Positions 49,502-58,895 are shown, counted from the stretch's first letter. The stretch is DNA of 60,501 bases from Frankia sp. QA3 (GCF_000262465.1 NZ_CM001489.1:1498633-1559133), one strand, 5' to 3'. Translations and numbers: made by a program. Notes: generated by a model not told the origin, from the letters alone.

Positions 49502-50554
49502 CTAACCGACCGGGGATCCGTCGCCGGCCGGGAGGGTGCGGCGGGTGTCGTGCCGGGGGCCCGCGCCCTTGAGGTTGCGGTGGATCGGGGCGGTCTCGAT
49601 GCGGCGGATGCCGGGGATCGCGGCGACCGGGCCGGTCAGGTAGCGGTAGAGGGCGCCGGCGTTGCGGCAGCCGACCGCCGCGTACAGGTTCGCCGTGCCG
49701 GTGGTCGCCCCGGCGAAGGCCACCTGCTCGTGCCCGGCGAGCGCGGTCCCGGCCTCGGCGAGCCGGGCCGGCTCGACCTCCAGCCACAGCGAGGCCCGCA
49801 GTTGCGGCTGCAGCCTGCCGTGGTCGAAGTCCAGGTCGTAGTAGAGCGCGCCGGACGACCGCAGCTCCGCCAGCCTGCGCCGCACCGTCGTCTGCGACCA
49901 CCCGGTGGCGGTGGCCAGCTCGGCTGCCGGGGTCCGGCCGTCCACGGCGAGCGCGTCGAGCAGCCGCTGATCGTCGCGGCCGAGTGGGACAGGCTCCTCG
50001 GCGGTTTCGGTCCAGCAGCGCCCGGGTGCGTCGGCCGGGGCCAGCGCGGCGGTCTCGGCCGCACCGAGCGGGCCGGTGCGGGTCAGCGGGCTGAGGTCGC
50101 GGCCGAAGAAGACGTGCAGCAGCGCGTGCGCGGTCACCTGCACCACCCGAGGGGTGCGCGGGAGCTGCTGCAACAGCAGCGTGTCGTCCTGCCCGGGGAC
50201 GGCGCCCTGCACGATGCAGGAGATCTCCGTGCCGCCGGAGATCAGGCTCACCCAGCGGGTGTCGGTACGCCGGGCCAGCGCCGCACCGACGGAAGCCGCC
50301 GCGTCCGGGGTGCACCGCACCCGTACGAGCCACGTGGTCAGCCCGATCCGCAACGGGTCGACCAGGCCCAGCACCCGGACGGTCCCCGTGCCGCGCAGCC
50401 GCGCGTAGCGGCGGGCGACCGTCTGGTCGGAGACGCCCAGCACCTCGGCGATCCGCGCGAACGGCGCCCGGCCGTCGATCTGGAGGGCGTGCATGATCCG
50501 CCGGTCGAGCTGGTCCAGGGCATCGAGCGGAGGCCACGACGCGTCGGATTCCAC
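49502..50554 (-). CDS. Lrp/AsnC-family regulator with two DNA-binding and two sensor domains
   Basis: 350 residues from GTG 50554. Two full Lrp units are in tandem: the first HTH is LDRRIMHALQIDGRAPFARIAEVLGVSDQTVARRYARLRGTG (about 16-57) and the second DQRLLDALAVDGRTPAAELATATGWSQTTVRRRLAELRSSG (about 194-234), each followed by an AsnC-type alpha/beta domain. Double Lrp proteins are common in actinomycetes and often control a neighbouring exporter. The gene is divergent from an MFS transporter across 186 bp; GTCGGATTCC occurs at 50543-50552 and 50573-50582, 30 bp apart, and may be its binding half-sites. Confidence 0.88.
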   Translation of the reverse strand: MESDASWPPLDALDQLDRRIMHALQIDGRAPFARIAEVLGVSDQTVARRYARLRGTGTVRVLGLVDPLRIGLTTWLVRVRCTPDAAASVGAALARRTDTRWVSLISGGTEISCIVQGAVPGQDDTLLLQQLPRTPRVVQVTAHALLHVFFGRDLSPLTRTGPLGAAETAALAPADAPGRCWTETAEEPVPLGRDDQRLLDALAVDGRTPAAELATATGWSQTTVRRRLAELRSSGALYYDLDFDHGRLQPQLRASLWLEVEPARLAEAGTALAGHEQVAFAGATTGTANLYAAVGCRNAGALYRYLTGPVAAIPGIRRIETAPIHRNLKGAGPRHDTRRTLPAGDGSPVG

Positions 50555-50582
50555 CCGCCGAGGCTATCGGCTGTCGGATTCC
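50543..50582. promoter_or_regulatory. Repeated GTCGGATTCC sites between Lrp and MFS genes
   Basis: Two copies of GTCGGATTCC start exactly 30 bp apart (50543 and 50573), i.e. about three helical turns. The first overlaps the start codon of the Lrp-type gene. Phased direct repeats suit a multimeric Lrp regulator that represses itself and controls the divergent MFS gene. Confidence 0.35.
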
Positions 50583-50740
50583 GCCGCGCCGGCTCTCCTG
50601 GCTGGGGTGTGGGCCCGTGCCCGATGGACTGTGGAACCACGGATCAACCGGCCACCCGGCTGCCGACGCCGGAGCGCCCCACGGCCGGGCGACGTCACGG
50701 CGGCCACCCGGCCCTCGCCCCGGAACGGAGTTCCCCCGTC

Positions 50741-52312
50741 ATGCGTAAATGGCTGCCCCTCACGGCGATCTGCCTGGGCGCCTTCATCCTGCTGGTCGAC
50801 GTCACCATCGTGAACGTCGCCCTGCCCCGGATGGCGGACGACCTGCACGCGTCCTTCACCTCCCTGCAGTGGGTGATCGACATCTACGCCCTCGCGCTGG
50901 CCGCCCTGCTGATGGCCGCCGGCTCGCTGGCCGACCTGTTCGGCCACCGCCGGCTGTACGTGGCCGGGCTCGTCGTCTTCGCGGCCGCGTCCCTGGCGTG
51001 CTCGCTCGCGCCGAACGCCGCCCTGCTCATCACCGCCCGGGCGGTGCAGGGAGTCGGCGGCGCCGCGATGTTCGCGACCTCGGCCGCGCTGGTCTCCGCG
51101 ACCTATCACGGCCGGGACCGCGGCGTGGCCTTCGGCGTGTGGGGCGCGGTCAACGGCGCCGCCGCCGCGGCCGGGCCCATCGCCGGCGGACTGCTCACCG
51201 AGGGCCTGGGCTGGCAGGCGATCTTCCTGGTGAACCTGCCGATCGCCCTCGGCGCGATCGTCCTGACCCTGCGGGTGCTGCCGGCCGGCGCCCGCGGCGC
51301 CGGCCGGCTGGACGTGCCCGGCGCGACCGCCTTCACGCTGGCCGCGGCCGCGCTGACGTACGCCCTGATCAGAGGTGGCGAACACGGCTGGGACGACCGG
51401 CTGACCGTGGCGTCCTTCGTGATCGCCGGGCTCGCGGCGGCCGGTTTCGTCGTCGTCGAGTGGCGGGCCGCCCAGCCCATGCTGGACCTGGCGCTGCTGC
51501 GGCGCCCGTCCTTCGCCGGGCTGCTGACCGGGGCGTTGCTGTTTCAGATGGCGGCGTTCGGCGGCCTGCTCTTCGTGTCGTTGTGGCTGCAGAACGTCCT
51601 GGGGCTCAGCCCGGTGCGCGGCGGCCTGGCGCTGATGCCGCTGGCCGGGACGGCGTTCGTGGTCGCGGCGGTCGCGGGCCGGCACATGCCCCGGTTCGCG
51701 CCGCGGCTGCCGATCGGGGTGGGCCTGCTCTGCATCGCCGCGGGCTCGGCGCTGCTGTGGCTGACGGTGCAGGCCGACTCCGGCCAGTCCGCGCTGTTCG
51801 CGGGCCTCGCCGTGGTGGGCGCCGGCGTCGGGCTCACGACGCCGGTGCTGGTCTCCGCCGCGGTCGAGTCGGTGCCGCCGCGGCAGGCGGGCATGGCGGG
51901 GGGCGCCGTCAACACCTTCCGCCAGCTCGGCATGACCCTGGGCATCGCGTTGTTCGGAGCGGTCTTCTCGGCCCGACTGCGGTCGGCGCCGTCGGTCCGG
52001 GCGGGCTACGCCGCCGGCATCGACCGGGTCTCGCTGTGGGCGGCGGTGGCGGCGCTGGTCGGCGCCGTGGTCGTCCTGGCCACCGTCCGCCGCGGCGTCC
52101 ACGCCGAGCACGGCCCGGCGGCTGCGGCCGGGAGCGCTGGTACGGCCGGGAGCGCTGGTACGGCCGGGAGCGCTGGTACGGCCGTGGGCGCTGCTGCGGC
52201 CGCCGCCGGAGCCGCCGGGTCCTCGGGATCCGCGGCCGAGCGGTCGGAGGCTTCCCAGCGGGTGGGCATCGACGACACGTCACAGCGTGCCGCCGGCGCA
52301 ACCCGGCATTGA
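50741..52312 (+). CDS. MFS drug exporter, DHA2 (14-TM, EmrB/QacA) type
   Basis: 523 residues from ATG 50741. Fourteen TM helices are expected; the DHA2 marks are LLVDVTIVNVALPRMADDLHAS at the N-terminus (motif D1), the motif A-like GSLADLFGHRR and the motif C region GAVNGAAAAAGPIAGGLL. It should export toxic compounds or secondary metabolites with proton antiport in the cytoplasmic membrane. The C-terminal 65 residues are an Ala/Gly/Ser tail built from three 18-bp repeats (SAGTAG, about 52130-52186), probably unstructured. It is divergent from the double Lrp regulator, its likely controller. Confidence 0.88.
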   Translation: MRKWLPLTAICLGAFILLVDVTIVNVALPRMADDLHASFTSLQWVIDIYALALAALLMAAGSLADLFGHRRLYVAGLVVFAAASLACSLAPNAALLITARAVQGVGGAAMFATSAALVSATYHGRDRGVAFGVWGAVNGAAAAAGPIAGGLLTEGLGWQAIFLVNLPIALGAIVLTLRVLPAGARGAGRLDVPGATAFTLAAAALTYALIRGGEHGWDDRLTVASFVIAGLAAAGFVVVEWRAAQPMLDLALLRRPSFAGLLTGALLFQMAAFGGLLFVSLWLQNVLGLSPVRGGLALMPLAGTAFVVAAVAGRHMPRFAPRLPIGVGLLCIAAGSALLWLTVQADSGQSALFAGLAVVGAGVGLTTPVLVSAAVESVPPRQAGMAGGAVNTFRQLGMTLGIALFGAVFSARLRSAPSVRAGYAAGIDRVSLWAAVAALVGAVVVLATVRRGVHAEHGPAAAAGSAGTAGSAGTAGSAGTAVGAAAAAAGAAGSSGSAAERSEASQRVGIDDTSQRAAGATRH

Positions 52313-52641
52313 GGAGTGCTGACGCTGAAGTGGCTGGATCCAGCGGACGCCAGCCTCGCGTCCACCGACGACGGAGAGGACCGGCCCGCCGTCTCCCTCC
52401 ATGATCACCTCATGTACGGCATCGTGCCGAGGGCTGAGCACGGTCTGGGGCCGCAACGCGCCGCAACGCCGTACTTATCCCTCGGCACGATCTGACCGCC
52501 ATCTGGCCGGAAAGGGGGTGTCCGGCCCGCCGCAGCGTGGTGTCACCGATGTGGCCATGATCCGACCGCCATCGGGTGGGGGCGGGTGACCGGGCTGGCG
52601 GGTGTGCGGGCTGGCGGGTGGGCGGCGTCGGCGGGTGGCGC
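52313..52641. other. Intergenic stretch with a long hairpin and short direct repeats
   Basis: No gene is seen between the MFS exporter and maf. Apart from the hairpin at 52421-52491, the motif GATCYGACCGCCATC occurs twice (about 52490 and 52559). Confidence 0.5.
52421..52491. repeat. Long hairpin, possible relative of the dispersed palindrome
   Basis: ATCGTGCCGAGGG (52421-52433) pairs perfectly with 52479-52491; on the minus strand the loop begins AGGGATAA as in palindrome copies ii and iii, but the rest of the 45-nt loop differs and contains a second pairing (GTACGGC with GCCGTAC). It may act as a bidirectional terminator between the MFS gene and maf. Confidence 0.45.
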
Positions 52642-53247
52642 TCAGGGGCCGGTCTCGGTCGCGGCGGTGGGGACGCCGGCGTCGAGGCCGGCGAGCAGGT
52701 CGCGGACGACGGCGGTCGGCAGGCCGATGACGGTGTCGAGGTCGCCGTCGACGGCGGTGACGAACGCAGCGGCGCCACCCTGGATCGCGTAGGCGCCCGC
52801 GGCGTCCATCGGCTCGCCGGAGGCGACGTAGGCGGCGAGCTCGGCGTCGGGCACATCGCGCATCGTGACCGCGGTGACGGCGGCGCGGCCGCGGACGGTG
52901 CCGGTCGCCGCGTCGAGCACGACGACGCCGGTGACCACCCGGTGGGTCCGCCCGCGCAGGCTGCGCAGCATGGCGAGGGCCTCGGCCGGGGAGGCGGGCT
53001 TGCCGAGGATCCGGCCGTCGATCTCGACGACGGTGTCGCTGCCGAGGATGAGGCGGTCGGGACGCAGCGCGGCGACGGCGCGGGCCTTGCGCTCGGCGAG
53101 CTCAACGGTCAGCTCGGGGGCCGTCGCGGTCGCCGTCGACTCGTCGACGCCACTGACGACCACCTCGAAGGGCACGCCGAGCCGGGCCAGCAGCTCGCGG
53201 CGCCGCGGTGACCCGGATGCGAGCACGATGCGCCGGTCCGCCGTCAT
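52642..53247 (-). CDS. maf: Maf-family nucleoside triphosphate pyrophosphatase
   Basis: 201 residues from ATG 53247. Family motifs are IVLASGSPRRRELLARLG at the N-terminus, ERKA, the SDTVVEIDG strand, GKPASPAEALAMLRSLRGRTHRVVTG and DAAGAYAIQGGAAAFV. Maf proteins hydrolyse non-canonical or methylated nucleoside triphosphates (dTTP/UTP or m7GTP types) and can restrain cell division. The start is fixed by the conserved position of the ASGSPRR loop. The gene stands alone and is divergent from hpnH. Confidence 0.9.
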   Translation of the reverse strand: MTADRRIVLASGSPRRRELLARLGVPFEVVVSGVDESTATATAPELTVELAERKARAVAALRPDRLILGSDTVVEIDGRILGKPASPAEALAMLRSLRGRTHRVVTGVVVLDAATGTVRGRAAVTAVTMRDVPDAELAAYVASGEPMDAAGAYAIQGGAAAFVTAVDGDLDTVIGLPTAVVRDLLAGLDAGVPTAATETGP

Positions 53248-53625
53248 GCAGGCAGCGTATCCAGCGCGGGCCACGGCCTACCCGCCGGCCACGGCCCACC
53301 CCCCGGCGGGTCGGCGCGTCGGCGTTTCGGCGCGTCGGCGTCGTCAGGCGGCGAGCTTTTCTGGTGCGGTGGACAAGCACATTCGACCAAGCGTCGAACG
53401 CGGAGCCGAACGAGCACCCGTCGGGCCGGCTGGCCTGCTGACCGGGCTATTCGTCGATTGACCCTTTCGGGCGTGGGCGGGAGGGGTTGGGTCGTACCTC
53501 GTCGGTTACATAACTCTCACCGGTGCTCGGCCGTGAACCGGATGGATCGTGGACCTAGACTGGATCCGGCAGGGCACTGCTCCACCCACCCGGCGATGTC
53601 GAGATCAAACACCAGGAGGGTGAAA
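53248..53625. other. Divergent maf-hpnH intergenic region
   Basis: No gene is seen. The maf-proximal part contains imperfect short repeats (CGGCCACGGCC twice; GGCGCGTCGGCGT units about 53313-53341). The hpnH-proximal part ends in a strong ribosome site, AGGAGGG, before ATG 53626. No promoter could be read with confidence. Confidence 0.45.
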
Positions 53626-54627
53626 ATGGCCATTCCAGCACGTCAGGCGATCAGGGTCGGGGCCTATCTCGCGAAGCAGAAACTTCTGCGGCGGGAGAAG
53701 TTTCCCATCACCCTCGAGCTGGAACCGCTGTTCGCGTGCAACCTCGCGTGTGAGGGCTGTGGCAAGATCCAGCATCCGGCGGACGTGTTGAAACAGCGAA
53801 TGCCGGTCGAACAGGCGCTGGCCGCCGTCGACGAGTGCGGTGCCCCCGTGGTCTGCCTGGCGGGCGGCGAACCGCTGATGCACCCGCAGGTCGAACAGAT
53901 CGTCGCGGGCCTGGTGAAGCGCAAGAAGTTCGTGTACCTGTGCACGAACGCGCTGCTCATCCCGCGGAAGATCGACAAGCTGACCCCGTCGCCGTACCTG
54001 TCCTTCGCGGTGCACATCGACGGCCTGGAGGAACGCCACGACGAGATCGTGGCGAAGAAGGGTGTGTTCGCCCAGGCCGTGGACAACATCAAGGAAGCTC
54101 AGCGCCGCGGTTTCCGGGTCACCACCAACACGACCTTCTTCAACACCGACACCCCGCAGAACGTCATCGACGTACTGAACTTCCTGAACAACGAGCTCAA
54201 TGTCGACGGGATGATGCTGTCCCCGGCGTACGCCTACGAGAAGGCCCCCGACCAGGAGAACTTCCTGGGCGTCGAGGAGACTCGGGAGCTTTTCCGGAAG
54301 GCGTTCGCGGAAGGCCGCCGGAAGGGCTGGCGACTCAACCACTCGCCGCTTTACCTGGACTTCCTCGAAGGCAAGCTCGATTTCCCCTGCACGGCCTGGG
54401 GAATCCCGTCCTACTCCCTGTACGGCTGGCAGAAGCCGTGCTACCTGATGGGTGACGGCTACGCCGAGTCCTACCAGGAGCTGCTCGACACCACCGACTG
54501 GGAGAGCTACGGGCGGGGCCGCGACCCGCGCTGCGCGAACTGCATGGCGCACTGCGGCCACGAACCGACGGCCCTCGCGGCCACGCTGGGGTCCCTGCGC
54601 GAGACCATCCGCGCCGCCGCGCGCTGA
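53626..54627 (+). CDS. hpnH: HpnH, adenosyl-hopene transferase (radical SAM)
   Basis: 333 residues; ATG 53626 follows AGGAGGG. The radical-SAM cluster motif is C-x3-C-x2-C (Cys38, Cys42, Cys45 in ACNLACEGCGK), then GGEPLMHPQ, and a Cys-rich tail (PCYLMGDGY; CANCMAHCGHEPTAL). By family, HpnH adds a 5'-deoxyadenosyl radical to diploptene to give adenosylhopane, the first step to C35 bacteriohopanepolyols. Frankia packs such hopanoids in vesicle envelopes that protect nitrogenase, which fits the inferred host. No other hopanoid gene is in the window. Confidence 0.93.
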   Translation: MAIPARQAIRVGAYLAKQKLLRREKFPITLELEPLFACNLACEGCGKIQHPADVLKQRMPVEQALAAVDECGAPVVCLAGGEPLMHPQVEQIVAGLVKRKKFVYLCTNALLIPRKIDKLTPSPYLSFAVHIDGLEERHDEIVAKKGVFAQAVDNIKEAQRRGFRVTTNTTFFNTDTPQNVIDVLNFLNNELNVDGMMLSPAYAYEKAPDQENFLGVEETRELFRKAFAEGRRKGWRLNHSPLYLDFLEGKLDFPCTAWGIPSYSLYGWQKPCYLMGDGYAESYQELLDTTDWESYGRGRDPRCANCMAHCGHEPTALAATLGSLRETIRAAAR

Positions 54628-54700
54628 TCCTCGCCGGACGCTGATCCGCCCCGCGCGCTGATATCCGCCCCGCGGGCTGATGCCCACCGCGCCAATCCCC

Positions 54701-54757
54701 GCCCCCGGCGGCTCGGTATCCCCGCCCCCGGCGGCTCGGTATCCCGGCCGCCGGGGG
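54701..54757. terminator. GC-rich hairpin and 23-bp tandem repeat after hpnH
   Basis: CCCCCGGCGGC (54725-54735) pairs perfectly with GCCGCCGGGGG (54747-54757). The left arm is the second of two tandem copies of GCCCCCGGCGGCTCGGTATC (from 54701 and 54724). It lies 100 bp after the hpnH stop and may end its transcript, although there is no T-run. Confidence 0.5.
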
Positions 54758-55112
54758 CCTGTTCGGTCGTGCGCCCCGCGCTGACCTGCCGGTCGTTCTA
54801 ACTCTTTCGTCACCTGCACTGCCGCGGCCGACACGCCACCGCCGCGCCGCCTTCGGACCGGCCCCGACGCCCCTGCGAGCAGGTCAGACCCTCCGTCGCA
54901 GTAGAAGAACGCGCCAAGCCTCTGGTCGACAGACAATCTGACGGTATGATTCCGGCCACACGATCGAGTGGGCGGCCTGGCCGTTCGGGCGGGCATCCGA
55001 CCGGGCGGGCCGTCCGGCCCCTGTGGCGAGTTCGGTCTGAGGCAGAATCTGACGGGAGTGTCGGAATGATCTTCCGAGGTGTGCGTTCCCGGTCGGCGGA
55101 GTGGCCGATCGC
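54758..55112. other. Regulatory region upstream of the liv-type transporter
   Basis: No gene is seen. AATCTGACGG occurs at 54935-54944 and again at 55046-55055, and each copy is followed within 25 bases by a GATTCC/GATCTTCC element. With the palindrome at 55061-55077 this suggests regulator binding. Confidence 0.4.
55061..55077. promoter_or_regulatory. Candidate operator upstream of the liv-type operon
   Basis: TCGGAATGATCTTCCGA is a 6-bp inverted repeat with a 5-bp spacer, 35 bp before the ATG at 55113. It immediately follows the second AATCTGACGG repeat. Confidence 0.4.
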
Positions 55113-58076
55113 ATGAACGACCTCTTACCTTTCGTGATCATCGGCCTGGTCTCCGGCTCCGTCTACGGACTGGCGGCCACGGGCCTGGTGCTCACCTACA
55201 AGACATCCGGGATCTTCAACCTTGCGCACGGGGCGGTCGCCACGACCGCCGCCTACACCTTCTACTTCTTACGGGTCCAACACGACCTCCCCTGGGGATT
55301 CGCCGCACTGCTGAGTGTCGGCGTCGTAGGACCCGCCCTCGGACTTCTGCTCGAGTTGATGGCACGCCGCCTCGCCGAAGTCCGGGTCGTCTACAAGATC
55401 GTTGCAACCATCGGGATCATCCTGGCCGTCCAGGGCTTCTTCACCGCCCGCTACGGCGCCCAGAGCCAGACCTTCCCCACCTTCCTGCCGACCGGCGAGG
55501 CGTTCACGCTGTCCGGGACGGTCATCACCTGGGACCAGATCATCATCACGGCCATCGCGCTGGTCGCCACCGCGGGGCTGTACCTGTTCTTCCGCTTCGC
55601 CCGCCTGGGCCTGGCGATGCGCGGCGTCGTCGACGACCCCGAGCTGCTCGACTCCGCCGGCACCAACCCGGTGGCGGTGCGCCGCTGGTCCTGGGTGATC
55701 GGCAGCACGTTCGCCTGCCTCGCCGGCGTCCTGCTCGCCCCGAGCCTGAGCCTGGACGCCCTGCTGCTGACGCTGCTCGTCGTGCAGGCGTTCGGCGCGG
55801 CCGCGCTCGGCTACTTCTCCAGCCTGCCGCTGACCTACGCCGGCGGCCTCGTCGTCGGCGTGCTCGCCTCCATCCTGACCAAGTACGGCGCGGTCACCCA
55901 CCCGAACGCGCTGCTGACCGGGCTGCCGCCGAGCACCCCGTTCCTCGTGCTGTTCGCGGTCCTGCTCCTCACCCCGCGCCGGCGCCTGGTCGACCGGCGG
56001 CTGTCGGCCCGCCTGCTGGTCACCGACACCTGGCGGGCCCCGGCCCGGATCCAGGTCAGCGGCGCCGTGGTGCTCGCGGCCCTCGCCGTCGCCGTGCCGT
56101 TCCTCGTCGGCAGCTCGCGCATCCCGACCTACACCGACGCGCTGCTGAAGGTCATCCTCTTCCTCTCCCTCGGGCTGCTGGTGCGCACCTCGGGCCAGGT
56201 GTCGCTGGCCCACGCCGCGTTCGCCGCGATCGGCGCCGCGTCCATGGGGCACTTCACCACCGGCCTCGACCTGCCCTGGCTGGTCGCGCTGCTGCTCGCG
56301 GGCCTGGTCGCCATCCCGGTCGGCGCGATCATCGCGATCCCGGCGATCAGGCTGTCCGGGGTGTTCCTGGCCCTGGCCACCTTCGGCTTCGGCATCGCGC
56401 TGGAGCAGATGGGCTACCCGCTGAAGATCCTGTTCGGGTCCAGCACGTCGGGCGTGCGGGTGCCCCGCCCCGGCCTGTCGGCCTTCGAGAGCGACCGCGG
56501 GTACTACTACCTCGTCCTGATTTTCGTCGCGCTCGTCGCGGCCCTGGTGGTGGGCGTGCACCGCAGCCGGCTCGGGCGCCTGCTGCGCGGCCTGAGCGAC
56601 TCGCCGACGGCGCTGGCCACCCACGGCGCGAGCGTGAACACCACCCGGGTGCTCGTGTTCTGCCTGTCCGCCTTCATCGCCGCGATCTACGGCGGCCTCT
56701 ACGGCGGCTCGGTCTCGGCCGTGACCGGGTCGTCGTTCTCCTCGTTCTCCTCGCTGGTGCTCCTCGCCGTCCTGGTGATCAGCGTGGGCGGGGTGCCGTG
56801 GTACGCCTTCCTCGCCGCGGCGGGCATGGTCCTGCCCAGCGCCTACATCACCAACGAGAACACCACCAACTGGCTGAACTTCCTGTTCGGCGTGTCCGCC
56901 ATCGCGGTGTCGCTGAGCGGGGGACCGCCGCGCAACGTCGCGCTGCGCCGCCTGGCCGACCGCCTCGGCGGCCGGCGACCCGACGCGGCGACCGTCGCGG
57001 CGGCACCGGCCGGCGAGCCGGGCACCCCCCCGCCGGCCGGCGCCGACGCGCTGCCCACCGCGCTGCCAGTCGACGTGCTGCCCATCGACGTGCTGCCCAT
57101 CGACGCGACCGCGGCGGCTGACACGGCGGCGATCTCCATCGAGCGGCCCGCGGCGGTCGCGGCCGCGCCCGACAGCGGCATCCAGGTGGAGAAGATCAGC
57201 GTCCGCTTCGGCGGCAACCTCGCCGTCGACAGCTTCTCGCTGATCGCCCCCCAGGGCCGGGTCACCGGGCTGATCGGGCCCAACGGCGCCGGCAAGACGA
57301 CGACGTTCAACGCGTGCAGCGGCCTGGTCCGCCCCAGCAGCGGGCGGGTGCGGCTGCACGGCTCGGACGTGTCGCGCCTGCCACCGTCGGCGCGGGCCCG
57401 CGGCGGGCTCGGGCGGACGTTCCAACGGATGGAACTGTTCGACTCGATGTCGGTGCGGGAGAACATCGTGCTCGGCCGGGAGGCGTCCATGGCCGGGGTC
57501 CGGCCCTGGCGGCACCTCGCCGGGACCCGCTCGCAGCGCAAGGTGGTCGCCGAGGCGGTCGAACGCGCCGCGGCCACCTGCGGGATCACCGACCTGCTGG
57601 ACCGGCCCGTCGGCATCCTGTCGACCGGGGAGCGCCGGCTGGTCGAGCTCGCCCGCTGCCTGGCCGGCCCGTTCGACATGCTCCTGCTCGACGAGCCGTC
57701 GTCCGGCCTGAACCGGCTGGAGACCGCCCGCTTCGGCGAGGTGCTCGCCGAGGTGATCCGCCAGGGCGACGTCGGCGTCCTGCTCATCGAGCACGACATG
57801 GCGCTGGTCATGGAGGTCTGCCACTACATCTACGTCCTCGACTTCGGCGTCCCGATCTTCGAGGGGACGCCCGCCGAGGTCGCCGCGAGTGACGCCGTGC
57901 GCGCCGCCTACCTCGGCTCCGAGGCGGCCACCGGCGACTCGGCCGACCAGACCGACGCGGCCGACCAGAACAGCTCGGCCGACCAGAACAGCTCGGCCGA
58001 CCAGGCCGGCCGGGGCGCGCCGGCCGATCCGGCGGCGTCGTCGCGCCAGACCGTGTCCCAGGAGGTGAGCTCATGA
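55113..58076 (+). CDS. Fused LivH-LivM-LivG branched-chain amino acid-type ABC transporter
   Basis: 987 residues from ATG 55113 (GGCGGAG is nearby; GTG 55101 would overlap it). Three proteins are joined: a LivH-type permease (about 1-290; FVIIGLVSGSVYGLAATGLVLTYKTSGIFNLAHGA), a LivM-type permease (about 300-640; SLGLLVRTSGQVSLAHAAFAAIGA), a Pro/Ala/Asp linker with PIDVLPID repeats (about 640-690), and a LivG-type ATPase (about 700-940; Walker A GPNGAGKTTT at about 722, signature LSTGERRLVELARCL, Walker B LLLDEPSSGL). H-M-G fusions occur in actinomycetes, but a three-way one is uncommon. The tail has QNSSADQNSSADQ repeats. The stop overlaps livF by 4 bp. No substrate-binding protein is in the window. 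Confidence 0.9.
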   Translation: MNDLLPFVIIGLVSGSVYGLAATGLVLTYKTSGIFNLAHGAVATTAAYTFYFLRVQHDLPWGFAALLSVGVVGPALGLLLELMARRLAEVRVVYKIVATIGIILAVQGFFTARYGAQSQTFPTFLPTGEAFTLSGTVITWDQIIITAIALVATAGLYLFFRFARLGLAMRGVVDDPELLDSAGTNPVAVRRWSWVIGSTFACLAGVLLAPSLSLDALLLTLLVVQAFGAAALGYFSSLPLTYAGGLVVGVLASILTKYGAVTHPNALLTGLPPSTPFLVLFAVLLLTPRRRLVDRRLSARLLVTDTWRAPARIQVSGAVVLAALAVAVPFLVGSSRIPTYTDALLKVILFLSLGLLVRTSGQVSLAHAAFAAIGAASMGHFTTGLDLPWLVALLLAGLVAIPVGAIIAIPAIRLSGVFLALATFGFGIALEQMGYPLKILFGSSTSGVRVPRPGLSAFESDRGYYYLVLIFVALVAALVVGVHRSRLGRLLRGLSDSPTALATHGASVNTTRVLVFCLSAFIAAIYGGLYGGSVSAVTGSSFSSFSSLVLLAVLVISVGGVPWYAFLAAAGMVLPSAYITNENTTNWLNFLFGVSAIAVSLSGGPPRNVALRRLADRLGGRRPDAATVAAAPAGEPGTPPPAGADALPTALPVDVLPIDVLPIDATAAADTAAISIERPAAVAAAPDSGIQVEKISVRFGGNLAVDSFSLIAPQGRVTGLIGPNGAGKTTTFNACSGLVRPSSGRVRLHGSDVSRLPPSARARGGLGRTFQRMELFDSMSVRENIVLGREASMAGVRPWRHLAGTRSQRKVVAEAVERAAATCGITDLLDRPVGILSTGERRLVELARCLAGPFDMLLLDEPSSGLNRLETARFGEVLAEVIRQGDVGVLLIEHDMALVMEVCHYIYVLDFGVPIFEGTPAEVAASDAVRAAYLGSEAATGDSADQTDAADQNSSADQNSSADQAGRGAPADPAASSRQTVSQEVSS

Positions 58077-58837
58077 CCGTCACCGAGACCCGGCCGGGGG
58101 GCGAGGGCGCCGCCGCTGCGCCCGCGGCCCCGGTGCTGGAGGTCCGCGGGCTGGACGCCGGCTACGGCGCCTCGGCCGTGCTGCACGACGTCTCGCTGAC
58201 CGTGCCGCGCGGCAGCGTGGTCGCGCTGCTCGGCCCGAACGGCGCGGGCAAGACGACGCTGCTGCGGGTGGCCTCGGGCCTGCTGCGCCCGACCCGCGGC
58301 GAGGTGATCCTCGACGGGCGTGACGTCACCCGGGCCCGGCCCTACCAGCGGGCCCGGGGCGGGTTGTGCCACATCCCCGAGGGCCGGGGCGTCTACCCGT
58401 CGCTGACCGTGCGGGAGAACCTCGTCCTGCACACCTGGAAGCGCAACGTCGACGACGCGGTCGAGCGCGCGGTGGCGAACTTCCCGATCCTCGGCAGCAA
58501 GCTGTCCCAGCCGGCGGGCGAGCTCTCCGGCGGCCAGCAGCAGATGCTCGCGGTGATGCGCGCCTACCTCGACGACCCCGCCGTCGTGCTGGTCGACGAG
58601 GTGTCGATGGGGCTCGCCCCGGTGATCGTCGACCAGATCTACGAGTTCCTCGACCGGATCACCCAGGCCGGGACGTCGCTGCTGCTCGTCGAGCAGTACG
58701 TCCACCGGGCCCTGGGAGCGGCCGACCGGGTCTGCGTGCTGACCAAGGGGCGGATCGTGTTCGACGGGCGCCCCGAGGACGTCGCCGAGGAGGTCTTCGA
58801 GCACTACCTGGGCGTCGACCCGAACCACGGCGGCTGA
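58073..58837 (+). CDS. livF: LivF-type ABC transporter ATP-binding protein
   Basis: 254 residues; ATG 58073 overlaps the preceding stop (ATGA). Walker A is GPNGAGKTT (about 54-62), with the LivF-type block GLCHIPEGRGVYPSLTVRENLVLHTW, signature LSGGQQQMLAVMRAYL and Walker B VVLVDEVSMGLAPVIVDQIYEFL. It supplies the second ATPase of the transporter formed with the fused H-M-G protein. An acyl-CoA synthetase follows 58 bp downstream, so the imported ligand may be a carboxylic acid rather than an amino acid; that is inference. Confidence 0.92.
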   Translation: MTVTETRPGGEGAAAAPAAPVLEVRGLDAGYGASAVLHDVSLTVPRGSVVALLGPNGAGKTTLLRVASGLLRPTRGEVILDGRDVTRARPYQRARGGLCHIPEGRGVYPSLTVRENLVLHTWKRNVDDAVERAVANFPILGSKLSQPAGELSGGQQQMLAVMRAYLDDPAVVLVDEVSMGLAPVIVDQIYEFLDRITQAGTSLLLVEQYVHRALGAADRVCVLTKGRIVFDGRPEDVAEEVFEHYLGVDPNHGG

Positions 58838-58895
58838 TGCGCGACACCGGCCCTGACCAGGGAACCGGCACTGACCGCAGAGAGGAGTGGCCGCC

